A stretch of 60,546 nt of DNA from a virus, in IMG/VR virus record IMGVR_UViG_3300030101_000172, positions 1 through 60,546 of that record. One strand, given 5' to 3'. Of this stretch, positions 55,101 through 60,546 are shown piece after piece. The stretch's first letter is position 1; each line of letters begins with the position of its first letter. The translations under genes were made by a program, and so were the position numbers. A model generated the notes under the pieces. The model was given only the letters and a program-made list of their open reading frames with translations. It was not told where the DNA came from and ran no database searches.

Positions 55101-56744
55101 AAACGCTGTAAGATTATTTTCATATTGTTCTGTTGCTATTTTCTCGACCTGTGCAACTGCGTTCTTACGTTGTTCTTTAGTTAAGTGAGTTAAATTTAAG
55201 TTTGCAGCATTTAGAGCTTTATTTAAAAAATTTTCTTTTTCTAATGTAAATGCTTTGTTGTATTCTTCTTCGTTTGTAACAAAATACTTATCTTTACCCT
55301 CTGTAAGCCAGTGATAATGTGCATCAAATTCTTCTCCTGCAGCCGCTGCATCATCATCTAACCCATTGTATTTTATATATTCATCAGGCACAAAAGCATC
55401 GTCTGTCAATGCTCTAACAATACCTTTATCTACACTTTGTTGCACAGGTACTAAAGCGTCATCTAGTTGTTCACCACTCGATACTAAAGTATCTTTTAAT
55501 ACGTTATATTCATCACGAAATGTATTTACACTATTTAAAGCTGCTTCAGACTCAGCTTTATATTTATCTAATAAAGGTTTAAAGTTATCTGCATAATCTT
55601 TATCTAACGCTGTGGTATACTCATTATATTCTTTAATAGCAGCATTTAAGTTATCTGCATTGCCTTGAGATGGATCACCCTCAAAAGTTGCTCTTAAAGA
55701 ATCTACCTTACTTTTTAGCTGGTCACGAGTTTCAAACCTAGGAGTCATTTCATCAGCCACAGCGTTATAATTAGCCGCTGCAGTCTCGTAATCGGCCACA
55801 GCATCGTCTATCTGACCTACTTTATTTTCTAACGCTTCGTAGTCACCAGAAACTTTATCTATGGTGTTCCGTACATTTTTATCTATAGATTTATTTAATT
55901 CTTCAGAACCATATTTTAGAATAGATTTCATTAAAGCTGGTGTTACATCTTTACCAGTAAATGCTGCAGTTGTTGTGTTAACTATAGCATTAGTTATAGC
56001 TGCCATCTGCCCGTCAGTATATTTCCTAGAAGCCTTGTCTCCAAACTCATCAAAATAATAACTATCAGGATCAAGCTGTTGATGCACTAAATCTGCTGTA
56101 ACAGTTCCTCTAACTATAGCACTAGTGATTAACTCTGGAGTGACTTCTCCTCCTGAAAGAGTAGCCGTCAAAGTATCAGATATAACATTCTTTGCTGCTT
56201 GTGGTAAATCTTTATACGCTGAGTTTTCTTCTAACTGACCTAAAGATGCACTTATACCTCCAGATATACCACCTTTTGCAAAAGCCTCTACAGGATCTTG
56301 TCCGTATACTATGGCTTGAGTGGCTCTTTGACTACCTGTTCCTATAACTGCTCGTGCTACAGCTTGTTGCCCTGCTGATGCACCTGCTTCTGCTGCTGAT
56401 GCTGCTGCTTCTGATCCAGCATAAGTCCCTACTTTTGCTCCAACCTGTTGTGCTACATATGCTTTTGCTGTAGCTTCTAGTATATCACCTATGTCACCAC
56501 CTTCCATAGCAACATCTGCACCTTCTATAAGAGGTATAGCCCAAGGTGCATAAACTGCGGCTGTTATAGTAGCTATGGTTTTTACAGGATCGTCTAAAGC
56601 TGCATCGACAACATTTTCTACAACATCGACAACAGGGTTAATTATGTCATCAACAAAAAAATCAGCAACGTCAGCTACATATTCTGGAACGTCATCAACA
56701 ACAAAATCTTTAGCGTCATCAAATATTTCTATAACATCGTGCAC
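52155..56744 (-). CDS. giant 1529-residue virion protein with 46-residue repeats
   Basis: GTG start at 56744, overlapping the preceding stop (TAGTG). Acidic N-terminus (FDDAKDFVVDDVPEYVADVADFFVDD), an Ala/Gly-rich segment with AQQVGAKVGTYAGSEAAASAAEAGASAG (about 95-130), long coiled-coil stretches, and a segment with LANVNPETTAVGQFARNLIKLGD and GGTANVAKKVLMEGGEA (membrane-active look). At about 1148-1331 four repeats of 46 residues each run Y(I/V)DPR...EE...YL..LGYT.TDEEI..FVGQ. It ends in a short GGQVSNLNDTLLKLIGDD. It resembles internal core or ejection proteins. No catalytic motif is clear. Confidence 0.72.
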   Translation of the reverse strand: MHDVIEIFDDAKDFVVDDVPEYVADVADFFVDDIINPVVDVVENVVDAALDDPVKTIATITAAVYAPWAIPLIEGADVAMEGGDIGDILEATAKAYVAQQVGAKVGTYAGSEAAASAAEAGASAGQQAVARAVIGTGSQRATQAIVYGQDPVEAFAKGGISGGISASLGQLEENSAYKDLPQAAKNVISDTLTATLSGGEVTPELITSAIVRGTVTADLVHQQLDPDSYYFDEFGDKASRKYTDGQMAAITNAIVNTTTAAFTGKDVTPALMKSILKYGSEELNKSIDKNVRNTIDKVSGDYEALENKVGQIDDAVADYETAAANYNAVADEMTPRFETRDQLKSKVDSLRATFEGDPSQGNADNLNAAIKEYNEYTTALDKDYADNFKPLLDKYKAESEAALNSVNTFRDEYNVLKDTLVSSGEQLDDALVPVQQSVDKGIVRALTDDAFVPDEYIKYNGLDDDAAAAGEEFDAHYHWLTEGKDKYFVTNEEEYNKAFTLEKENFLNKALNAANLNLTHLTKEQRKNAVAQVEKIATEQYENNLTAFKNADVTNYAEQIAQDYLRSQDLVMDVLKQQGKTDAEIDQYIGNQKFVSSVHHALSKYENDDIDKSGVTDADIVSNNAKVVTNEDGGLSYAILTAGNSSPYFDPKENKIVQNVAIKDGYEVQDLDGNVLMKVEQLPLLTADTLLETNTEAGIKTYAEIQDEDSKKFLEAGLGSTTWAFIQQAYEYAKTEDAPDFLKDTAGVVLSAGGELIQSFNGLLVLANVNPETTAVGQFARNLIKLGDDVKTEEYKNNVEKIQDTITALRENIDPNAPWFERAWETTKAIYGGASEAPLTFAAEYIAKEVIQEVPLLLLSGGTANVAKKVLMEGGEAYAKNIAMKVGVGTSVTASMAEGFGGTAVETFDEAYRTAIKSGMNEEQATEYAFDLAKEAGTISAITTLATGKVLKGNDFEKAIFGGKKKGNISEAFEVIGKETVQEGFEEGLPKAWSESKLVQIDPERDTIGNVTANTVLGMISGGGTSATIYGTVEGYNAVENKLNVITTGDFVSSAIANFNPEVSSVIGNTDKTTENMSVLEQNLTDLGIDSNITSNIMNTYYDDAYIGSEEVYDKYREFGDYKPEQSEVDRFVGKSSSEQFNTDFDAYIDPRFVDKQEIQNIAASEGVTLTDEQINQYVGQKDESTLLEQARKDLDPTAVTKEESRKYLTDLGYTPTDEEVAQFTAQIAETEQAKAIGEYVDPRMTSFDEAKSYFDALGYTATDDEINNFVGQTEEVKQRVSVGEYVDPKLVTETEAFEAFKNAGLSDVLPEDARKLMGQYDQTLLGGKVEEALPEARFNVLKNMIGSPATDTDPATGIFAEIEDVRKGSEIQDQLDILSDALGTQGQNITDVADILGKPATDTDQATGLFATTQDANQQLLDQLSTISDKQTDFMQQYEQEVEDEARRRAVAAKRGQQMDLAKQLYQGLQPQQLTPLKPVELAKIGAPYQFESIFRDAGQEAFYQTPYNRGGQVSNLNDTLLKLIGDD
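52755..53303 (-). repeat. four 46-residue coding repeats, YVDPR/LGYTxTDEEI
   Basis: Units begin at residues 1148 (YIDPRFV), 1194 (DLDPTAV), 1240 (YVDPRMT) and 1286 (YVDPKLV). The first three have exactly 46 residues; the last is more diverged. Conserved elements are DP near the start, Tyr/Phe in the middle and the T-D-E/D-E-I..FVGQ end, like a row of small helical modules. Confidence 0.8.
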
Positions 56745-57214
56745 TATGCCATACCCTTTAATGAGTCTTCACCTATCCTAGCAAACAAATAAGTTCTATC
56801 TCTATGAAATTTTGCAAATATTTCGGTATCTGTGTTTATTAATTTTCTTTTTATAATTTCATGCACTGGTCTAGCTGATTTACTAAGACCAGTAGAGTAT
56901 CTATTTATCCCTTTATCTTGTAAATAAGCAAGATATTTTATAGAATTATTTACAAAATTTCTGCCTGTGTCTGAATTATAAACATACCCTGACATAGCTT
57001 TACTGGCTTTACCTTTTCCTCTATGTCCTATAAACACAGTATTACCAATTTGCGTAACATCTGCGTCATCCATACTAGACTCTCTAGCCACAGCTAGTAA
57101 TTGAGCTTGTAAAGGAGTTTTTCTACCTGAAGTTTCTTCCATTGCCATAGCTAATCGGTTAGCAATAACTGTAGAAGTATCTAATAATTGTGTATTACTA
57201 TCAACAACTGGCAT
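56744..57214 (-). CDS. conserved phage protein, 156 residues
   Basis: Start at ATG 57214, overlapping the preceding stop (ATGA). MPVVDSNTQLLDTSTVIANRLAMAMEETSGR is followed by LLAVARESSMDDADVTQIGNTVFIGHRGKGKASKAMSGYVYNSDTGRNFVNNSIKYLAYLQDKGINRY, an alpha/beta pattern, and a C-terminal KFHRDRTYLFARIG. The YVYNSDTGRNFVNNSI.YL..L...GI....t segment is one I think recurs in marine phages. Function unknown; probably virion-related by position between tail genes. Confidence 0.6.
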   Translation of the reverse strand: MPVVDSNTQLLDTSTVIANRLAMAMEETSGRKTPLQAQLLAVARESSMDDADVTQIGNTVFIGHRGKGKASKAMSGYVYNSDTGRNFVNNSIKYLAYLQDKGINRYSTGLSKSARPVHEIIKRKLINTDTEIFAKFHRDRTYLFARIGEDSLKGMA

Positions 57215-57543
57215 CAACTAATCTCCAATATACTAGCAACAACATGTAATCTGTTAGCTGTAGCAGCCGTAACTTTTAGTATCTCTCCAGTTTGTACAAC
57301 TAAGGGAGCTGTTAATAATTCTGCTGTAGCATTTGCACTAATAGATTTTGTTTTAAATAAACTAAAAGTAGCAGGAGATGACTCTGCATCAGTTATAGTA
57401 ACAGTTATGGTGTCAGCGTTTCCTGAATCCTCTGATACTAATATAGATTTAACAATAGCTGTAGTTAGTGCAGGTGCAGTGTATAACGTTGTTTCACTTG
57501 TGCCTGTAAGATCTTTCTTTGCATTTACATATTTATTAGGCAT
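57214..57543 (-). CDS. small beta-rich virion protein, 109 residues
   Basis: Start at ATG 57543 (TAATG with the preceding gene); a start at 57558 would lack a site. MPNKYVNAKKDLTGTSETTLYTAPALTTAIVKSILVSED is followed by TITVTITDAESSPATFSL and TGEILKVTAATANRLHVVASILEIS. The TLYTaPA.TtaivksI.vsn....itvt pattern is a beta-sandwich typical of small structural phage proteins. Role inferred from pattern and location. Confidence 0.65.
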   Translation of the reverse strand: MPNKYVNAKKDLTGTSETTLYTAPALTTAIVKSILVSEDSGNADTITVTITDAESSPATFSLFKTKSISANATAELLTAPLVVQTGEILKVTAATANRLHVVASILEIS

Positions 57544-57734
57544 TAGCTTAAAAACCAAGATGTAGCTTCGGCTCTGTCAGATATACTGGCGTTCCTTAAA
57601 GCTGTGTCTACTTGTAAAAAATACAAACGCAATACGTTATTTAATTGTATAAACGCTTGTTGTTCATAATCGTCTGGTGGATAAGGTAATGCAGGTGTTT
57701 TAAACCCTATACCATATCTCGTAATATCTACCAT
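57543..57734 (-). CDS. small conserved tail-cluster protein, 63 residues
   Basis: MVDITRYGIGFKTPALPYPPDDYEQQAFIQLNNVLRLYFLQVD begins a short helical protein ending SWFLS. The P.LP.Pp..Y......qLnnvLRLYF.qiD.alr motif string is common in marine phages next to the stabilisation-like protein. It has a TAATG overlap with the next gene; its own start lies directly after the 614-residue gene. Function unknown. Confidence 0.65.
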   Translation of the reverse strand: MVDITRYGIGFKTPALPYPPDDYEQQAFIQLNNVLRLYFLQVDTALRNASISDRAEATSWFLS

Positions 57735-59578
57735 TATCGTCTCCCATCTGGTCGCATATCTAATCTAGGTGAACCTAATTGCCATGTAACCCCTTCGGCA
57801 CTTGATTCTATACGCATAGACATTTGTCTAGCACGTATTCTAATATGTAATTGTTCTGTATATTTTTCTATGTCTGCAGCAGATGTCCTTGTTATTGTTG
57901 CATTATTTGACCCGCCCTCTGATGTAACTGTTTTATGTCCAGAACCAGAACTTGTTAATGGGTTTAAAGTCATGGTGACCACAGGACTATCTGCGGTAGA
58001 ACCATCAAAAGTTATATCAGGTATTATTTTATTAACAAACGAGAATTGATGCCCGTCATTTAAATCAAATTCTGCAGATACTATATGTGCAGCTATAGCT
58101 GCTGTTGTAGCTGTTTCTTTATCATCCACACCTAACTCATGATTTACTAACACGTTATTATATGTCGCTGCTAAAGGATTTTTTCTTAATCCAGAATCTA
58201 ACCACGCTGTTCTACCCAATGAACCATAATACCAAGTTTTTTCCATATAATTATAAATAACATATCTATCTATGTCATTAGAGTTGCTGGTGCAATAATA
58301 CCACCATATTTCGTGAAAAGACTCGTTAGTGCCAGAGTGCACTTGATCGTATTGTAATATATTAAAATCGTTAAATACATACTTTCTTACGTCACATTTT
58401 AATGGTTGCACTCTACCATCATATAAATAAAATTTATCAACGCCCATCCAGTAAGCTATGCCGTTTGCGTAAGACACAGATAATTGAGAAGATATAGATA
58501 TGTTTTCACCAACTAATGTAGCTGTCCACACGGCAGGTGCACCAACGTATTGCAGAGAGTATAAAGAAGAATCTGTCCATACAAGCACCTCTTGTCGGGC
58601 TTGAGAGGCTGCAACTATTTTAGTACCACGAGATAATCTTAAACTACCTGCTTGATTTTCTATAGAAGGTGACCAGTTTGTTGCATCTTCTTGGTCAGAC
58701 CACCTAATGAGAGTAGGATCAAGAATACCACTTCCTATAGGGTTTGTACCCATGCAAAACACAAAACGACTTATATCTGATACTAATATTATGTTTTGTA
58801 GCAAGGGTACATCTGATGCACCAGACAAACTAGATAACTCCACAGCTCTGGTGGTAACGCCATTTGTAGCATCCCAAAAATATATACTACCTCCGTTTGG
58901 CCCAAATATTAAATGTTCACCGAAATGAGAATGACTCCATATACGCACTTCGTTTACGGAGGATTCACCAACACCCCAAGCACCAGCACCCCAACCACCA
59001 GCACCCCAACCTGTAAGAGGTATGGCAAAAGCAGAACCGACATTCACTTGATATGCCGCTGACACAGATCCACCCCCTGTGGCAGAAGATGAAGCAGCAG
59101 AAGACACTGTTATATTGTAAGTTGTGGCAGATACTATATCTATTTGAAACTCGCCAGTTATAGTTAAACCACCAACCGCACTACTACCACTAAATGTTAC
59201 AAAATCCTCGTCAATAAACCCACCATTTGTATCTGTGACTAATACAGTTGTTGATCCAGATGTAGTGGTAAATGGATTAGTTAATGATTGAGTTGCACGT
59301 AAAGGTGTAACATCATTAAAATTACCACCTAACTCTATGTAATATTTTAAATTAGTGCCTACACCTACAAAGTTTTGACCCCCTAGACTTACCCAGTTAT
59401 GTAAAGCTCTACATGTACCCAGAAACGTGTTTTCACCTATTCGTTCCCAACCACCTATTTTTTCAGGTGTACCCTGTCTAAAACGTATTTTATCACCATC
59501 ATACCAACCACCTTCGTTAGTATATCTAGTGCCCTCTCGGTTTATACCACCTTTTAATAATACTTTTTGTAAAGGCAT
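57734..59578 (-). CDS. packaged-DNA stabilisation / tail hub-like protein, 614 residues
   Basis: It begins MPLQKVLLKGGINREGTRYTNEGGWYDGDKIRFRQGTPEKIGGWERI, the conserved opening of a large marine podovirus structural protein. Further segments are GTCRALHNWVSLGGQNFVGVGTN, WGAGGWGAGAWG, LIFGPNGGSIYFWD, RWSDQEDATNWSP and AGSLRLSRGTKIVAASQARQEVLVWTDSSLYSLQYVG. The repeated blade-like strands suggest a beta-propeller as in P22 gp10 or T7 gp12. It probably closes the head or joins the tail. The fold assignment is inference. Confidence 0.65.
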   Translation of the reverse strand: MPLQKVLLKGGINREGTRYTNEGGWYDGDKIRFRQGTPEKIGGWERIGENTFLGTCRALHNWVSLGGQNFVGVGTNLKYYIELGGNFNDVTPLRATQSLTNPFTTTSGSTTVLVTDTNGGFIDEDFVTFSGSSAVGGLTITGEFQIDIVSATTYNITVSSAASSSATGGGSVSAAYQVNVGSAFAIPLTGWGAGGWGAGAWGVGESSVNEVRIWSHSHFGEHLIFGPNGGSIYFWDATNGVTTRAVELSSLSGASDVPLLQNIILVSDISRFVFCMGTNPIGSGILDPTLIRWSDQEDATNWSPSIENQAGSLRLSRGTKIVAASQARQEVLVWTDSSLYSLQYVGAPAVWTATLVGENISISSQLSVSYANGIAYWMGVDKFYLYDGRVQPLKCDVRKYVFNDFNILQYDQVHSGTNESFHEIWWYYCTSNSNDIDRYVIYNYMEKTWYYGSLGRTAWLDSGLRKNPLAATYNNVLVNHELGVDDKETATTAAIAAHIVSAEFDLNDGHQFSFVNKIIPDITFDGSTADSPVVTMTLNPLTSSGSGHKTVTSEGGSNNATITRTSAADIEKYTEQLHIRIRARQMSMRIESSAEGVTWQLGSPRLDMRPDGRR

Positions 59579-60021
59579 TATGTAACAGCCTCCATTCTTT
59601 TTACTAGTCTATCCGCTCTATTTGGCACTTGTCTTGCCCAAAGCGAATCTTTCATTTGTACAGATGCCTCTGTCCAATCTCCATTATCTATAGCTTTTTT
59701 CATTTTGTGAAAACGAGATAAACGAGGTCTACCCATATTAAACAACATGTTAGCTATAATTCTTTGTACTTCTTCTGGTAAATCATCAAAGTTATTATAG
59801 AGAAGTTTACATTCATCTATTGTTGTTTCTAAATCTTCTGCAAATAATATATCAACTCTTTCTACAGATACTGGATCACCTACCTCTAATTTGTTTTCTG
59901 GGTCTGTAGCTCTACACAAGTGACCCACACCACAAGTTTTGTAGCCGAGGTGGTCTAAATACACTTCATAAATGACACCCTCATCATTTTTAATTTCTTC
60001 TTTTAATTTATCTAAGTCCAT
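59578..60021 (-). CDS. T4-type lysozyme (glycoside hydrolase family 24)
   Basis: 147 residues. E14 in IKNDEGVIYEVY, D23 in YLDHLG and T29 in GYKTCGVGHLC reproduce the Glu-Asp-Thr catalytic triad and the G-x-T-x-G-x-GH core of T4 lysozyme. Then NMLFNMGRPRLSRFHKM, WTEASVQMKDSLWARQVPNRADRLVKRM complete the family. It has no signal peptide, so it needs a holin or acts from the virion. It is coupled by TAATG to the 614-residue structural gene. It hydrolyses peptidoglycan for lysis or during DNA entry. Confidence 0.9.
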   Translation of the reverse strand: MDLDKLKEEIKNDEGVIYEVYLDHLGYKTCGVGHLCRATDPENKLEVGDPVSVERVDILFAEDLETTIDECKLLYNNFDDLPEEVQRIIANMLFNMGRPRLSRFHKMKKAIDNGDWTEASVQMKDSLWARQVPNRADRLVKRMEAVT

Positions 60022-60121
60022 CTTTTACCTGCTTTTGTCTTAAAGATTGTACGTGTTTATAGTAAAAATAATTACCGATCTTATTAAAAAGTTTAGCTAA
60101 TCGCAACCAAGCCCACATCAT
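60008..60121 (-). CDS. 37-residue amphipathic/basic peptide upstream of lysozyme
   Basis: ATG at 60121 overlaps the preceding stop (ATGA; a second ATG follows at 60118). MMWAWLRLAKLFNKIGNYFYY is followed by KHVQSLRQKQVKDGLR, and it overlaps the lysozyme start by 14 bases. The W-WLRLAKLFN.IG.yfY..H..slr..Q motif seems recurrent in marine phages. Hydrophobic-then-basic, it could be a small membrane peptide that helps lysis. Confidence 0.6.
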   Translation of the reverse strand: MMWAWLRLAKLFNKIGNYFYYKHVQSLRQKQVKDGLR

Positions 60122-60405
60122 TTTTTTCTAGCCTTTCTTATGGCTTCTTTACCTCTTTTAAATATACTAGCCACTTTATTCTTACCCATCACTTTTGCTC
60201 TCTGTTCACCGACTGTAAGTATCTGTATCTTTCTCGCAAAAGGTTTACTGACTCTTTTAACTTTTGCAACCGTAGCTCTTGCGTCTGCTTCTGTGGCGAA
60301 CTTGATGCCAACGGTGTCTTTTGGGTTCTCATCTGTGTATAATCGTCTCCCAGAACCCTTTGGTTTTTTACCTGTTCCTACTTTAGGGTCTCTTTTTTTT
60401 GCCAT
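60118..60405 (-). CDS. Lys-rich conserved phage protein, 95 residues
   Basis: MAKKRDPKVGTGKKPKGSGRRLYTDENPKDTVGIKFATEADARATV begins a protein with RVSKPFARKIQILTVGEQRAKVMGK and a KKARKK end. The GTGKKPKGSGRRLYTDENPKDTV..KF motif is a widespread marine phage signature. Basic, soluble, without Cys. It may bind DNA or a virion surface. Upstream partner of the 37-residue peptide and lysozyme, and coupled to the 27-residue ORF (TAATG). Confidence 0.75.
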   Translation of the reverse strand: MAKKRDPKVGTGKKPKGSGRRLYTDENPKDTVGIKFATEADARATVAKVKRVSKPFARKIQILTVGEQRAKVMGKNKVASIFKRGKEAIRKARKK

Positions 60406-60488
60406 TATATTTTCTTTACTTTTCTTTTTCGCTTTGCCAAAGCAAATTGTTTTTTAGTAGGAGCACCCTTTGTGCCTGGTTTTCGCAT
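60405..60488 (-). CDS. 27-residue basic peptide
   Basis: GGAG lies 5 bases before the ATG at 60488, a good ribosome site. The peptide MRKPGTKGAPTKKQFALAKRKRKVKKI is all basic. Its stop overlaps the next start (TAATG). Its conserved-looking PGTKGAPTK..FA.AKR pattern, the ribosome site and the coupling argue that it is real. Confidence 0.55.
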   Translation of the reverse strand: MRKPGTKGAPTKKQFALAKRKRKVKKI

Positions 60489-60498
60489 CTTTTCTCCA

Positions 60499-60546
60499 CT
60501 ACCAGCTTTTATTCTTTTTCTTTTTGCTTGTATGTTTCTGTATAAA
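60499..60546 (-). CDS. 3' part of the tiny ORF that crosses the window ends
   Basis: Read from 60546, the codons give FIQKHTSKKKKNKSW and then TAG at 60501-60499, 10 bases before the ATG of the 27-residue gene. It joins in frame with the GTG-started 11 codons at 33-1 if the ends are continuous. If the ends are not continuous, this is only an open stretch. Confidence 0.4.
   Translation of the reverse strand, partial: FIQKHTSKKKKNKSW

Overview
The window reads as a complete or near-complete genome (60.5 kb, AT-rich) of a tailed phage with a podovirus-like gene set. The small conserved proteins, tail-fibre families and Lys-rich virion proteins are of types I associate with marine phages (HMO-2011-like and other uncultured ocean podoviruses). 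No integrase, lysogeny repressor, tRNA, rRNA or CRISPR array was seen. The host cannot be read from the sequence; a marine bacterium is the most likely inference.

Layout: two transcription arms diverge from a control region at about 22.84-23.19 kb. The leftward arm runs from 22836 down to position 1. If the ends are joined it continues from 60546 down to 41476, giving one structural and lysis arm of about 42 kb. Its order is small and large terminase, an unknown, portal, an unknown, GroES-like co-chaperonin, scaffold, capsid proteins, a block of small Lys-rich proteins, head-tail adaptor-like proteins, then tail fibres with tail-assembly chaperones. Across the junction it continues with more Lys-rich peptides, a T4-type lysozyme, a stabilisation-like protein and six large internal or virion proteins, including a 2256-residue polyvalent-type protein with an HEMAH metallopeptidase motif. 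A tiny ORF reads through the junction in frame, which supports circular permutation.

The rightward arm (23192-41479) is the early and replication arm. A short first operon ends at a strong terminator (24103-24131). A roughly 790-base non-coding region follows, packed with two families of repeats, and is the best origin or control candidate. It ends in a near-perfect sigma70 promoter. Next comes a distinctive module: a WTGRKLD-type protein, a MoxR-like AAA+ ATPase and a VWA/HENYH metallopeptidase-like protein. Several unknown genes follow, then nucleases (VRR-NUC, Cas4/RecB-like), family A DNA polymerase with Leu at the '762' position, SNF2-type helicase, a small HTH protein, SSB and an AEP primase-helicase. 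The arms converge with overlapping stop codons at 41476-41479.

The most striking unexplained signal is a palindrome, TGTTAGTG-N3-CACTAACA. It occurs 11 times between 23.0 and 31.1 kb and I saw no full copy elsewhere. It sits in front of several genes and, in the only open frame, inside three of them. A second dyad family (AATGTTCG / CGAACATT) fills the putative origin as an array that switches orientation midway. Together they suggest a phage-specific early regulon or replication-control system centred on the MoxR/VWA module.
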